DNA of 64,000 bases from Loktanella sp. (GCA_017390475.1 JAFPBO010000031.1:206154-270153), one strand, 5' to 3'. Positions 25,005-34,417 are shown, counted from the stretch's first letter. Made by a program: numbers and translations. Notes: a model not told the origin generated them from the letters alone.

Positions 25005-26297
25005 TCAAGAAAACATGTCGCGCGTGATGCTTTCATACCATGCATCGGCATACCCTGCCTCCAGCCGTCGGTTATCAGCCAGTTCCGACAGCGGCCCGCG
25101 TGGCGATATACCGCCCGAATCCGGTGTTTCAACAAATCCTTCGTCGGTCGTGCGATAGACACCCACTACCGAGAACCCGTAATCATCACCGCCGTGGCTA
25201 TAGCAGGTGTTGAAATAGACCGGGTCCGCTGGCGCATCACGCCCTGTCACCTCGGCCAAGGCCGCAGCGACCGCGACCTTTGATGTCGAATTGGCGACGT
25301 AGCCTGATTTCGGCAAAGGCGCTGCGATATTCGCATCGCCGATCACGTGCACATCAGAGACGGATGCGGCTGCGAATGTCCGTGCATCGACCGGCACCCA
25401 GCCGCTTTCATCCGCCAACCCGGTATCGCGCACAATGGATGCTGCATATTGCGGTGGGATGACATTGCCGACGTCAACGCGGTGCTCTTCGCCAAATTCG
25501 CTGATAAACAGTTTGTTTTCAACATCGACCCGCACAATCTGGCCATCACCGCTGGCCGGGATCCATTCGATCATGTCGCCATACAGTTCACCCCATGCAT
25601 CCTCGAACAGGCCCTGTTTAGAAAACCCTTCCTTGGCATCAAAGGCCATGATCTTTGCAGTCGGATTGGCCTCTTTGAGGTAATGGGCAATCATCGAAAT
25701 CCGCTCGTAAGGCCCCGGTGGGCAGCGGAACGGGTTGCCGGGGATCGAAATACCCACAACGCCGCCTTGCGGCATGTCTTCAAGTTGCTGGCGCAGGGTC
25801 GAGATTTGCGATCCGTCGCCGCCCATCCAGGCATGCGGAAAGATTTGTGCCGCCGACTCGTCATATCCTTCGATGGCGTCCCAGCGCAGACCGATCCCGG
25901 GAGAAACAATCAGTTTATCGTAGTCCAGCACTGACCCGCTTTCGAGCGTCACGGTCTTGGCGGTATAATCAATATCAGCCGCGCGGTCCTGCACGACATC
26001 AACGCCACGGGCGCGCAGCCCGTCATAGGAATGGGTAATCTGCGGCAGAGTGCGTTTGCCGCCAAGGATCAGGTTGCCATAGGGGCAGGTGATGAAACTG
26101 GGCCAGGGCTCGACCAGCGTCACCTCAACCTCTGGATAATTGATCCGGGCAAAACGCGCGGCGGAGGCACCGCCAAAGCCGCCCCCGATTATGACAAGAC
26201 GGCCCGCGTTCTGAGCGCGCAACAGGCCCGGTGTGGCAAGGCTAGCACTGGTTGCGCCAATCAGAGCGCCAAAGCTACGACGAGTCAGTCTGGACAT
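25005..26297 (-). CDS. Flavocytochrome c sulfide dehydrogenase flavoprotein (SoxF/FccB)
   Basis: This 430-residue periplasmic flavoprotein is exported by the Tat system (leader MSRLTRRSFGALIGATSASL). A dinucleotide-binding motif VIIGGGFGGASAA follows near residue 35. The two cysteines near FAD in this family are in RCPPGPYER and FNTCYS, and TCPYGN is also present. It would oxidise sulfide (or sulfane sulfur) and pass electrons to the small cytochrome c encoded just upstream. The ATG at 26297 has AAGGAG upstream; the frame to 26372 is too long. Confidence 0.91.
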   Translation of the reverse strand: MSRLTRRSFGALIGATSASLATPGLLRAQNAGRLVIIGGGFGGASAARFARINYPEVEVTLVEPWPSFITCPYGNLILGGKRTLPQITHSYDGLRARGVDVVQDRAADIDYTAKTVTLESGSVLDYDKLIVSPGIGLRWDAIEGYDESAAQIFPHAWMGGDGSQISTLRQQLEDMPQGGVVGISIPGNPFRCPPGPYERISMIAHYLKEANPTAKIMAFDAKEGFSKQGLFEDAWGELYGDMIEWIPASGDGQIVRVDVENKLFISEFGEEHRVDVGNVIPPQYAASIVRDTGLADESGWVPVDARTFAAASVSDVHVIGDANIAAPLPKSGYVANSTSKVAVAAALAEVTGRDAPADPVYFNTCYSHGGDDYGFSVVGVYRTTDEGFVETPDSGGISPRGPLSELADNRRLEAGYADAWYESITRDMFS

Positions 26298-26307
26298 GGC
26301 AAGCTCC

Positions 26308-26604
26308 TTACTTAATCGATGCAAAATAATCGGCGAGGATGGAAACCTCGTCATCCGTATAGCCGGGCGCAATGCGGTTCATGATCGTGGCCTGACGTTC
26401 GTTATTGCGAAACTCCTCCCAGACAGTAATGAACGCATCACGGTCATAGCCAGCAATTGTGGGAATGGCGCCCACACCCTCGCCCGCCTGACCATGACAG
26501 CCAGCACAGCTTTGCGCCAGCAGCGGTGTATTTTCTTGCGCAGCAAGGCCGCTTGCCATGCAACCTGCAAACAGAAAGGTAGTCATTTTTTGCGCAAATG
26601 TCAT
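26308..26604 (-). CDS. Monoheme cytochrome c (FccA-like electron acceptor)
   Basis: This 98-residue periplasmic cytochrome c has a signal about 23 residues long and one heme site CAGCH near residue 33. A C-terminal Met ligand is likely in the MNRIAPGYTDDEV segment. It is shorter than diheme SoxE and fits the small FccA-like subunit that pairs with the adjacent flavoprotein. GGGAGG lies upstream of the ATG at 26604; the longer frame to 26847 overlaps the transporter gene. Confidence 0.88.
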   Translation of the reverse strand: MTFAQKMTTFLFAGCMASGLAAQENTPLLAQSCAGCHGQAGEGVGAIPTIAGYDRDAFITVWEEFRNNERQATIMNRIAPGYTDDEVSILADYFASIK

Positions 26605-26701
26605 AGGCGACCTCCCAAGATTTCTGATCCTCTTGCCCATTGTTAAGGGCAGTTTACCTCGATTGCAATTTTCTTGGCACGGCGCAAAACAGAATGACGT
26701 T

Positions 26702-27889
26702 CTACGATAACTTGAACCAAGGGCGCAGCCAGATCCCGACGAAATTCCCCGGTATCGCCGCAGCGATCCAGACCCAGCCATGGACACTGCCCGAGGCAAC
26801 GCCCGAAAAGAAGGCAGAGATGTTGCACCCAAAAGCCATCCGCGCACCGTAACCCAGCATCAGCCCGCCCAGTATAGCCGCCAGCAAGGGCCGCCAGCCA
26901 ATGCGCCAATCGGGGGCGAAGCGCCCTGCCAGACCGGCGGCCAGAAATGCGCCAAGCATCAGCCCGATATTCATCAGATGGGTCGCATCCTGCACCAGCG
27001 GGCGGTGAAGCAGGTCAATGCGTGTCGGATCCTCCCAATAGATCCAGAATACCGGATCAGCCCAGCCCACCTGTTCGGCAAACAGCGACCCCCAGGTCGC
27101 AAAGGCCTGGGTGATGCCCCACGGCCTGCCTGCGATCACCAGCGTCGCGAAATTCAGGATCGCGAGCGCAAGAGCCGCCCAAGCCAGCGGCCATGGGCCG
27201 GACAAAAAACAAGCATCGGGCCTGCGGAACAACGGCTCCACCACGCCAGTGCGCCGTTTTTCACGTTGCGCAAGCGCCCAGGCGATCAGCGCAAACATCG
27301 CAAGATTTAACGCCAAGGCAGGCCACAGTCCCAGCGTCTGCGGCAGCGAAATCGCAGGTAACGCAGGCAGGGTTTCCCAGCGCGCAACATCCCACGCGCC
27401 CAGCGTCATGCCGGTAACGAAAAATATCAGTGTGATCCCGGTCCGGGTATCGCCGCCGCCGCTGGTGTACAGTGTGCCAGAGGCACAGCCACCGCCCAAC
27501 TGCATCCCGATTCCGAACAGGAACGCACCGATGGCGACTTCCCAGCCAGCAGGAAAGACAAAGCCGCGCACGGGCTGGCCAAAGACCGTGCCAGCGGCCA
27601 ATGCCGGAAAGAACAACAGCACCGCGACGGCCAGCATCAGCATCTGCGCGCGCACGGCACCGCTGCGGCCTGTCGTGATGCAGGTCCGGTATGCGCCGGT
27701 AAACCCGAAAGCCGCGTGATAGAGCGCGAACCCAAGACCCGCACCCACCACCCACAAGGCAGCCAACCGCCCTGATCCGTTCATCGCCACATAGACGACC
27801 CCAACCAACAAGGCTGCAAGTGCCAGCAGCAAAACTGGGCGCTGCGGTCCGAACGACGAAGGTAAGGCGGCAGTGCTGCCGGACATCAT
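26702..27889 (-). CDS. YeeE/YedE-family transporter (thiosulfate importer TsuA type)
   Basis: This 395-residue inner-membrane protein has about ten hydrophobic helices. The three cysteine-bearing motifs of the YeeE/TsuA group are visible: YRTCITTG, GGGCASGTLY and FGCNISAFFSG; in the studied homologue these cysteines relay thiosulfate across the membrane. AAGGAATGCT lies upstream of tandem ATGs at 27889/27886. It is the first gene of the operon with the cytochrome c, flavoprotein and SoxYZ genes, consistent with handling of reduced sulfur compounds. Confidence 0.9.
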   Translation of the reverse strand: MMSGSTAALPSSFGPQRPVLLLALAALLVGVVYVAMNGSGRLAALWVVGAGLGFALYHAAFGFTGAYRTCITTGRSGAVRAQMLMLAVAVLLFFPALAAGTVFGQPVRGFVFPAGWEVAIGAFLFGIGMQLGGGCASGTLYTSGGGDTRTGITLIFFVTGMTLGAWDVARWETLPALPAISLPQTLGLWPALALNLAMFALIAWALAQREKRRTGVVEPLFRRPDACFLSGPWPLAWAALALAILNFATLVIAGRPWGITQAFATWGSLFAEQVGWADPVFWIYWEDPTRIDLLHRPLVQDATHLMNIGLMLGAFLAAGLAGRFAPDWRIGWRPLLAAILGGLMLGYGARMAFGCNISAFFSGVASGSVHGWVWIAAAIPGNFVGIWLRPWFKLS

Positions 27890-27976
27890 AGCATTCCTTA
27901 TTCTGCGACCCCGTCGTGATAATGGCTTTGCCGCAGACCAGCAAGAAAAGACCGGCGCAGACCCTGCGCCCCGCGC

Positions 27977-28861
27977 CTAACCCATCCGTTCGGATGCATA
28001 GGAGCCGGGGGAAGCCGGGAACACGATTGTCTTGTTGCCATTCAGCATGACTCGGCGATGAATATGAGCGTGGATTGCTCGCGCCAGCACTTGGCTTTCA
28101 ACGTCACGTCCCAAACTGACGTAGTCTGATGGTGATTGCGCATGAGTGACGCGGGCGATGTCCTGTTCAATAATCGGACCTTCATCCAGATCAGCCGTCA
28201 CATAATGCGATGTTGCCCCAATCAGTTTCACGCCGCGTTCATAAGCCTGTTTATAAGGGTTTGCCCCTTTGAAGCTGGGCAGAAAGGAATGGTGGATATT
28301 GATGATCTTGCCGGACATCTGCTGGCACATCCGATCGGACAGCACCTGCATATAGCGCGCCAGCACGATCAGTTCAGCACCCGTCGAATCGACGACATCC
28401 ATGATGCGCGCTTCGGCCTCAGGCTTGTTTTCCTTTGTCACCGGGATGCAGTGAAACGGAATATCATGGTTCACCACCACCTTTTGATAATCCATGTGGT
28501 TGGAAATCACCGCGACGATATCAATCGGCAAAGCGCCGATTCGCCAGCGATACAGCAAATCATTCAGGCAATGCCCGAAACGAGACACCATGATGATGAC
28601 CTTCATCCGCTCTGCCTCGTCATGAAAGGCGAATGTCATGCCGAACTGCGCCCCGACAGAGGCAAAGGCTGCCGATACATGATCGAGCGTCGCCCCAGTT
28701 TCGCTGGTAAAGCTGACCCGCATAAAAAACTTGCCGGTCACTGTGTCGTCGAATTGCGAACTGTCAGTGATATTGCAGCCGTGGTCAGCCAGAAAACCGG
28801 CGATGGCCGCAACAATACCGCGGGCGCTGTCACAGCTGACGGTCAGGGCGAATTTGGTCAT
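27977..28861 (-). CDS. purU: Formyltetrahydrofolate deformylase
   Basis: This cytoplasmic enzyme hydrolyses 10-formyl-THF to formate and THF, adjusting the one-carbon pool. An N-terminal ACT domain (about 1-85, LTVSCDSARGIVAAIAGFLA) precedes a formyltransferase domain. The catalytic Asn/His/Asp are in NIHHSFLP (N178, H180) and LDEGPII (D216). The 294-residue length is normal. It is a single gene downstream of nothing obvious, with an 87-bp gap to the sulfur operon. Confidence 0.94.
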   Translation of the reverse strand: MTKFALTVSCDSARGIVAAIAGFLADHGCNITDSSQFDDTVTGKFFMRVSFTSETGATLDHVSAAFASVGAQFGMTFAFHDEAERMKVIIMVSRFGHCLNDLLYRWRIGALPIDIVAVISNHMDYQKVVVNHDIPFHCIPVTKENKPEAEARIMDVVDSTGAELIVLARYMQVLSDRMCQQMSGKIINIHHSFLPSFKGANPYKQAYERGVKLIGATSHYVTADLDEGPIIEQDIARVTHAQSPSDYVSLGRDVESQVLARAIHAHIHRRVMLNGNKTIVFPASPGSYASERMG

Positions 28862-28887
28862 GGGTTACTTTCCAGAATGAAACGAAA

Positions 28888-28904
28888 TGGGCGCAACGCG
28901 CCCA
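28888..28904 (-). terminator. Intrinsic terminator candidate of the YbbN-LON-Trm112 operon
   Basis: On the minus strand TGGGCGC pairs with GCGCCCA over a 3-nt loop (7 bp), and is followed by TTTCGTTTCATT, a T-rich run. It is about 165 bp past the Trm112 stop and upstream of purU. Confidence 0.5.
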
Positions 28905-29067
28905 AACTGATCGTTCACGCGCCCTTGCGCAAGCTGCATCTGACCGCCGACAGCGGCGCCGCGGATGCCGGGCACCAGGCGATACTGAAAGTTACCAATT
29001 GCCAAACCGCCAATTTTAGACTTATTATCATAGAGTTAGGTCAAATTCATATCAACCCGAACACGCC

Positions 29068-29247
29068 CTATTCGATTGTTCGCGCCTCATCCATCAGCAT
29101 CACCGGAATGCCATTCCTGATGGGGAAAGCCAGATGCGCGTTTTCGCTGATCAGTTCCTGCTTTTCAGCATCATAGCGCAGGGTGGCATGGGTCATCGGG
29201 CAGACCAAGGCCTCCAGCATCTTGGGGTCGAATTCTGCGCTGCTCAT
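29068..29247 (-). CDS. Trm112-family small protein
   Basis: This 59-residue protein ([20 protein letters not shown]...) has the Trm112/YcaR zinc-ribbon-like fold, though only one of the usual cysteines (VCP) remains. The typical end is present: [20 protein letters not shown]. Homologues activate methyltransferases, or are annotated as Trm112-family proteins beside LON-domain genes in Rhodobacterales. Its ATG overlaps the stop of the LON-domain gene (ATGA). It is too short for common ORF cut-offs and was read directly from the reverse strand. Confidence 0.85.
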   Translation of the reverse strand: MSSAEFDPKMLEALVCPMTHATLRYDAEKQELISENAHLAFPIRNGIPVMLMDEARTIE

Positions 29248-29885
29248 TGCATCATACCTTCACCATTGCCGCCACGCAGGGAATATTCCATCAACGTCAG
29301 CAGGGTTTCGCGCCTTGTGGACAGCGAAGGCGCCTCCAGCAGGGCCTGTTTGTCTTCGGGTGTGAAAGGGCAGAGCATGGACAGTGAATTGATCAGCAAC
29401 TCATCATCGGCCTCTTTCAGGCTGTCCCAATCTGTGGACAGGCCGCGATCTTCAAGAAAACGGTTCAGCGCTTTCATGAAACTGTCACGATTAAAACTCT
29501 CATCCTTTTCCACCGGCCCCAGATCGCGGGAAAATCCCTGCCAGTTTACCTTGCAGCGGCGGTAGGGCGTGAACCCTTCCACTTCTTCCACGATGCGAAA
29601 GCGCGATGCCCCCGACAGGGTGATCATATAGCGCCCGTCTTCGGTCTCTGAAAACGCGGTCAGCTTGCCCGCGCAGCCAATACTGTGCAGCTTGCCTGCC
29701 GCACCGGGGGCATCGTAAGGTTGCACCATCCCGATCAGCCGCGAGGAGGTTTTCAGCACATCATCCAGCATCGCCAAATAGCGCGGCTCGAACAGATGCA
29801 GCGGCAAGCGCGAACGCGGCAAAAGCAGCGCGCCGGGCAGAGGAAACACCGGGATGGTGTCTGGCAGGTCAGTTGATGAAATCAT
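29244..29885 (-). CDS. LON peptidase substrate-binding domain protein
   Basis: This 213-residue protein corresponds to the N-terminal substrate-recognition domain of Lon protease without ATPase or protease parts. It begins [20 protein letters not shown], followed by [16 protein letters not shown], the usual family start. The gene lies between YbbN and Trm112 in one operon with a 26-bp gap before it. A role in protein quality control together with YbbN is inferred. Confidence 0.9.
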   Translation of the reverse strand: MISSTDLPDTIPVFPLPGALLLPRSRLPLHLFEPRYLAMLDDVLKTSSRLIGMVQPYDAPGAAGKLHSIGCAGKLTAFSETEDGRYMITLSGASRFRIVEEVEGFTPYRRCKVNWQGFSRDLGPVEKDESFNRDSFMKALNRFLEDRGLSTDWDSLKEADDELLINSLSMLCPFTPEDKQALLEAPSLSTRRETLLTLMEYSLRGGNGEGMMQ

Positions 29886-29911
29886 ATGCTGATAGTAGCC
29901 CGCTGTTGTGA

Positions 29912-30823
29912 TCAGGCAAATATGATCGACGACAGTTTGCGCCGCCCGGCCAGCACAATCGGGTCCTTCGCGTCGCGGGCATCAAATATCTTGAACAATT
30001 GCGCTTTTGCGGCCCCATCGTTCCATTCGCGGTCACGGCGGAACAATTCCAGCAACTCGGCAACGGCCTGCTCAACCTCGCCATTTGCATGCAAGGCCAC
30101 TGCCAGATCAAACCGCGCCTGATGATTGGCAGGGTCGGCATCGACCTTGGCCTGCAATTCGCCGACAGGCCCGGCATTGGCCGCCTCGTGCAACAAGGTG
30201 ATCTGGGCATGCAAGGCTTCCAGCGCCGGATCGGTCGAGATTTCAGCATGCGCTCCGTTCAGGATCGCCTCGGCCTGACCCAGATCGTTCAGCGCCAGAT
30301 AGGACCGGACCAGCCCGGCATAAGCGCGGACATTGGTGGCATCTTCCGTCAGAATAGCGGCGAATGTTTCGGCGGCGTCACTGGCTGCCCCTTCCTCCAG
30401 CATCTGATCGGCGGCATCCAGCGCCTCGGTCAGCCCGTCGTCTTCCGGGGCACCGGCCAGATTGGCGATCTTTTCAACAAAGGCGTTGATCTCGGACGGT
30501 GGCAGCGCGCCTTGGAACCCGTCCACCGGACGACCCTGATAAAATGCATAGACCGTCGGGATCGACTGCACCCGCAACTGGCCCGCATAACCGGGGTTGG
30601 CATCCACGTCGATCTTGACCAGCTTGACACGGCCACCAGCCTTGGTCACCGCTGCTTCGATAGCAGGGCCGAGCGTTTTGCACGGGCCGCACCAAGGTGC
30701 CCAGAAATCAACGATGACCGGCACTTCCTGCGAGGCTTGGATCACATCAGCCGGGAAACTGGCATCTGTGCCGTCCTTGATGACATCGACAGGGGGTTGC
30801 GGTTTTGCGTTCAGTTCCAGCAT
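29912..30823 (-). CDS. Thioredoxin-domain co-chaperone (YbbN/CnoX type)
   Basis: This 303-residue protein has an N-terminal thioredoxin fold with active-site WCGPC (44-48) and a C-terminal tetratricopeptide-like helical region (about 130-300). It is the YbbN/CnoX layout, in which oxidised clients are handed to chaperones. ATG 30823 is preceded by GGAG; the frame to 30889 is longer than the family. It is the first gene of the YbbN-LON-Trm112 operon. Confidence 0.92.
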   Translation of the reverse strand: MLELNAKPQPPVDVIKDGTDASFPADVIQASQEVPVIVDFWAPWCGPCKTLGPAIEAAVTKAGGRVKLVKIDVDANPGYAGQLRVQSIPTVYAFYQGRPVDGFQGALPPSEINAFVEKIANLAGAPEDDGLTEALDAADQMLEEGAASDAAETFAAILTEDATNVRAYAGLVRSYLALNDLGQAEAILNGAHAEISTDPALEALHAQITLLHEAANAGPVGELQAKVDADPANHQARFDLAVALHANGEVEQAVAELLELFRRDREWNDGAAKAQLFKIFDARDAKDPIVLAGRRKLSSIIFA

Positions 30824-30930
30824 GGCAGCGCTCCTTGATCGGGATTTCGTCTCTATATGTGTGCAATCATGCCCAGCGCCAAGAGGCAATGCCGCTTTCC
30901 CTTATCTGACGCAGGCTCTAATCTGCTCGC

Positions 30931-31365
30931 ATGAGCCAGACTTTCCCAAAACTCGCCGCGATTGCCGTCCTGCGCCATGGCGGTCGTGTGCTGCTGGTGC
31001 GGCGCAGGAATCCGCCAGACGCGGGGCGCTGGGGCTTTCCCGGTGGGCATGTCGAAGCGGGTGAGACGGCCATGGCCGCCGCGCTGCGCGAATTGGCGGA
31101 GGAAACCGGGGTGCAGGGGCGCGCGCAGGGCTATCTGACCAATCTCGATATCATCCAGCATGATGCAGCGGGGCAATTGCAGTTCCATTTCCTGCTGGCC
31201 GTGGTCTTATGCGATTACGTCAGCGGCACGCCTGTTGCGGCGGATGATGTATCTGATGCCGACTGGTTCAGCCCTGATGAGATCCGAGGTCTGGATGTCA
31301 GCGCCGATGTGGAACGGATCGCAAGGCTGGCCTATTCGACAACGCCGACCATCGGCCCCAGCTGA
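30931..31365 (+). CDS. Nudix hydrolase
   Basis: This 144-residue protein has a complete Nudix box: GHVEAGE, then REL and EETGV, about residues 38-60. The beta-strand start LAAIAVLRHGGRVLLVRRRN suggests an ADP-ribose or nucleotide-sugar pyrophosphatase subgroup. The substrate is not known. It is convergent with the gene at 31332-32057, and the two overlap by 34 bp in opposite directions. Confidence 0.88.
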   Translation: MSQTFPKLAAIAVLRHGGRVLLVRRRNPPDAGRWGFPGGHVEAGETAMAAALRELAEETGVQGRAQGYLTNLDIIQHDAAGQLQFHFLLAVVLCDYVSGTPVAADDVSDADWFSPDEIRGLDVSADVERIARLAYSTTPTIGPS

Positions 31366-32057
31366 AACCCGAAATCGGACCGGCCCAGCGCGGGGGCATG
31401 CAACCGCGACACCTTTCCATCGAAATAAAGTGCATTGGGCAACTGCAGATAATCGCGGAAAAAGCTGCCGAATTCGTGAAAACTGACCACGTCATTCGAG
31501 ATTACGAAAACCGCGCTATCCCCGGCTGCTGTGGTGCCTACACCATTTCGCAGGAAACGTGACGTGCTGTCGGGCAGAAAACGCGGATGCAGGTCGCCGT
31601 CGATCACCAGCATCGGGCCCGATTGGGTCGCATCGCGGCAGGCAGGTGCTGTCTCGATATAATCCATGGTTTCATAGACCTGCGCGCTGTCGTCATTGAG
31701 GCAAAGCACACCATTGGGCAACAGACCGAAATTGCCGGGGCCAGCGTTAGGGATGACGCGCATCTCTTCGACCCCGTTTTCGATATAGAGCCCTACAGGC
31801 GTGCGGTCGGCATGATACATCCCCGCATTCATCGCGAATGGCAGGGCAGTGACATCCGGAAGGTTTTCAATCGCGCGGAAACTGCCCAGTATCTGGCCGC
31901 TGTTCTTATGAAATAGTCGCAAATTGTCGCGTGCCGGGTCAACCGTGCAGGCAGTATAGCTTTTACCAAGGTAGGTGATATTCTCGCACAGAACCTCTGA
32001 CGCCGCGGATGCAGGCAAGCCGAACCACAGCAAAAGAAATGCGTGTACCAGCCTCAC
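31332..32057 (-). CDS. Phosphodiester-glycosidase-like secreted protein (DUF2233)
   Basis: This 241-residue protein has a signal peptide (VHAFLLLWFGLPASAAS). The family core is visible in FAMNAGMYHADRTPVGLYIE, and the second block in SGPMLVIDGDLHP and NGVGTTAAGDSAVFVISN. It belongs to the NAGPA/DUF2233 family of phosphodiester glycosidase-like proteins; the substrate in bacteria is unclear. The GTG start overlaps the stop of rbfA (GTGA), so it is probably co-transcribed. Confidence 0.8.
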   Translation of the reverse strand: MRLVHAFLLLWFGLPASAASEVLCENITYLGKSYTACTVDPARDNLRLFHKNSGQILGSFRAIENLPDVTALPFAMNAGMYHADRTPVGLYIENGVEEMRVIPNAGPGNFGLLPNGVLCLNDDSAQVYETMDYIETAPACRDATQSGPMLVIDGDLHPRFLPDSTSRFLRNGVGTTAAGDSAVFVISNDVVSFHEFGSFFRDYLQLPNALYFDGKVSRLHAPALGRSDFGFQLGPMVGVVE

Positions 32058-32449
32058 TCGTCGAGGTCCTGCCTGACGTGATCCTCCGCCAGCAAAGCGC
32101 GGGTTGCGTCCATCTGGTCGAATGTGCCATCGAGCTGGAACCGCAATTCTGGCGCGAATTTCATCGTGCCGCCTTTGACGACCAGATGCCGGACTTCGTG
32201 GCGGTTGCGGCGAAGGGCGTCCAGCGCCTCTTCCTTGCCTTCACCGCCCAGCGGCAGGATGAAGGCCGTCGCGATCCGCAGGTCGGGCGACATCCGCACC
32301 TCGCCCACGGTGATCGACATGCGCGCGAGGTCGGGGTCGTGGACCTCTCCCCGTTGCAGGATTTCGGACAGGGTCCGGCGGATCATTTCGCCCACCCGCA
32401 GCATGCGCTGCGTCGGGGCCTTGCCATCGCGTTGTGTGTTCTTTGCCAT
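32054..32449 (-). CDS. rbfA: Ribosome-binding factor A
   Basis: This small KH-fold protein takes part in maturation of the 30S subunit and 16S rRNA 5' end processing. It shows the family pattern: MLRVGEMIRRTLSEILQRGE, then VGEVRMSPDLRIATAFILPL and the C-terminal LRFQLDGTFD. The ATG at 32449 (MAKNTQRDG) is preferred; one three codons upstream also exists. It lies divergent from dapB. Confidence 0.94.
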   Translation of the reverse strand: MAKNTQRDGKAPTQRMLRVGEMIRRTLSEILQRGEVHDPDLARMSITVGEVRMSPDLRIATAFILPLGGEGKEEALDALRRNRHEVRHLVVKGGTMKFAPELRFQLDGTFDQMDATRALLAEDHVRQDLDE

Positions 32450-32544
32450 AGGTTCCATCTAATCACTCTGACCCATAATGCCAAGCAAGGCTTTGCGTCC
32501 CGCGACAGGCAAAGCTAAGACAGCGCAAAGTGAAAGGGACCAAT

Positions 32545-33354
32545 ATGACCGACACAGCGGGAATCGTAATCACAGGCGGATCGGGGCGCATGGGTCGAAT
32601 GCTGATCCGTGCGGTGCTGGCATCGGAAAAATGTCACCTGTCCGGCGTGCTGGAACGGCAGGGGCATGATTGGGTCGGGCAGGATATCGGCAGTGCCATG
32701 GGCGGGCAGCCGGTCGGCGTGACAGTGACCGATGACGCCGCAGCGGCCTTTGCCCAGGCGCAGGCGGTGATCGATTTCACTGCCCCCGCCGCGACGGTGG
32801 CCTTTGCTGGCCTTGCAGCACAAGCCCGCACGGTGCATGTGATCGGCACCACCGGCCTGTCGGAGGATGACATCGCGGCCATCGACAAAGCCGCGCAACA
32901 GGCGGTGATCGTGCGGGCGGGGAATATGTCGCTGGGGGTCAATCTTTTGGTCAAATTGACACAGAAGGTCGCCGCAGCGCTTGATCCCGATTTCGATATC
33001 GAGATCGTCGAGGCGCACCACAATCAAAAGGTCGATGCCCCCTCCGGGACCGCCCTTATGCTGGGCGAGGCCGCCGCCGCCGGGCGCGGAGTGGCATTGG
33101 CCGATGTCCGCGATTCCGGGCGCGACGGGATGACCGGCGCGCGCCAGCGGGGCGACATTGGCTTCAGCGCAATCAGGGGCGGTGATGTCGTCGGTGAACA
33201 TGACGTGATATTTGCCGCTGCCGGGGAACGGATTGTCCTGCGACATCTGGCGACAGACCGGGCCATTTTTGCGCGCGGCGCGCTGACGGCTGCCCTTTGG
33301 GGGCAGGACAAAGCGCCGGGGGCTTACGACATGATGGATGTGCTTGGCCTGTAG
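32545..33354 (+). CDS. dapB: 4-hydroxy-tetrahydrodipicolinate reductase
   Basis: This NAD(P)H reductase belongs to the lysine/meso-diaminopimelate pathway. The nucleotide-binding GGSGRMG is at 11-17. The catalytic region [15 protein letters not shown] contains the conserved His and Lys, and the C-terminal [19 protein letters not shown] is diagnostic. AAAGGG lies upstream of the ATG at 32545, and a GTG at 32530 is less likely. The length, about 269 residues, is usual. Confidence 0.95.
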   Translation: MTDTAGIVITGGSGRMGRMLIRAVLASEKCHLSGVLERQGHDWVGQDIGSAMGGQPVGVTVTDDAAAAFAQAQAVIDFTAPAATVAFAGLAAQARTVHVIGTTGLSEDDIAAIDKAAQQAVIVRAGNMSLGVNLLVKLTQKVAAALDPDFDIEIVEAHHNQKVDAPSGTALMLGEAAAAGRGVALADVRDSGRDGMTGARQRGDIGFSAIRGGDVVGEHDVIFAAAGERIVLRHLATDRAIFARGALTAALWGQDKAPGAYDMMDVLGL

Positions 33355-33487
33355 ACCCACCGTCATCATTTTCTGAGAAGAAAGTACCCCCGCTGGAGGC
33401 TCCCGCCCCCTCCTTCAACGCTTCCGCTTGCAAAATGAACCAAATGTCCCCTCGCGCGTATAAAACATAACGCAAAAGAGGTTTACG

Positions 33488-33844
33488 ATGAAAACACTGG
33501 TTCTCTCTATTGGCTTGTCGCTGGCCGCAGGCTCCGCTTATGCAAATTACGTGCCCGTCACCGACGAGGCCGCTTTTTTGCAGCTGGTCGAAAACCGCGA
33601 ATTGCGGCATCGGTTCTATCCGATCACGCTGCAAGTGTTGAGCGACGGTCAGGTCACGGGCAGCGCCCTTGGCTGGGGCGTCGCCGGGACCTGGAGCTGG
33701 GAGGATGGCTATTTCTGTCGAGAATTGAACTGGGGCGGGGATCCGATCCCCTATAACTGCCAGTTGGTCGAGGTTAACAACGACCTGATCCGGTTTACCG
33801 TTGATCAGGGTGCAGGCCAGGCTGCAGCTTTTCGGCTGCGGTGA
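33488..33844 (+). CDS. Small secreted protein of unknown function
   Basis: This 118-residue protein has a Sec signal (MKTLVLSIGLSLAAGSAYA). The mature part is beta-rich with two cysteines (YFCRELNWGG and IPYNCQLVEV) that could form a disulfide, and several Trp residues (GWGVAGTWSWEDG). AAAGAGG lies upstream of the ATG. It ends directly against the stop of the convergent hemerythrin gene. No function is recognised. Confidence 0.75.
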   Translation: MKTLVLSIGLSLAAGSAYANYVPVTDEAAFLQLVENRELRHRFYPITLQVLSDGQVTGSALGWGVAGTWSWEDGYFCRELNWGGDPIPYNCQLVEVNNDLIRFTVDQGAGQAAAFRLR

Positions 33845-34417
33845 TCAACCAAGTTCCTTACTACCATACCGCAGGATGACCGGGACGATCAGTTCCTCCT
33901 CATCCACGAGGTGCCGGTTGAGCAGCTTTTGCAGCCGGGTCAGCTCGGCCTGGAAAGCACCCCCCGCATCCTGCAATTTCGTGCGATCTACGCTCGCTTG
34001 AAGCGCACCATTGGCGCTGGTCACAAACGACGCCAGGAATTCGTCCAAAGCGTGGTGATCAGCGTCCAGAATGTCGAAACCCTTGCTGATGCGCTTGTCC
34101 TTGTGCATTAGCTTGGGGAAATAATAACTATCCTCGATCGTGTGGTGTTCGTGCAATCCGTTTACGAACATGCCGCCGTAACGTGAAATGGTGCTAGCGA
34201 ATTGATCCGACGCCATCTTGCGGTCCAGCAACAGGTCGGTGGCACCAGACATTTCCTTCATCAACCGGCGGAACATCAGGTGCCGGTCCAGCCAGAACCG
34301 GATCAGCCCGTCAAAGCCGGGGTCCCGTTCCCAGCCTTCGCGTGGATATTCGGCCAGAAGCACCCGCAAAGCGTCGGGCAAATGATCGCGGTGGGTCAGG
34401 GCAAGTTCGTCGTTCAT
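33845..34417 (-). CDS. Hemerythrin-domain protein
   Basis: This 190-residue helical protein has a metal-binding HHE pattern: HRDHLPDAL near the start, LHEHHTIEDSYYFP, DADHHALDEF and NRHLVDEEELIVP. It probably holds a di-iron centre and senses or carries O2 or NO. CAGGAT lies upstream of the ATG at 34417. It is a single leftward gene between convergent partners. Confidence 0.87.
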   Translation of the reverse strand: MNDELALTHRDHLPDALRVLLAEYPREGWERDPGFDGLIRFWLDRHLMFRRLMKEMSGATDLLLDRKMASDQFASTISRYGGMFVNGLHEHHTIEDSYYFPKLMHKDKRISKGFDILDADHHALDEFLASFVTSANGALQASVDRTKLQDAGGAFQAELTRLQKLLNRHLVDEEELIVPVILRYGSKELG

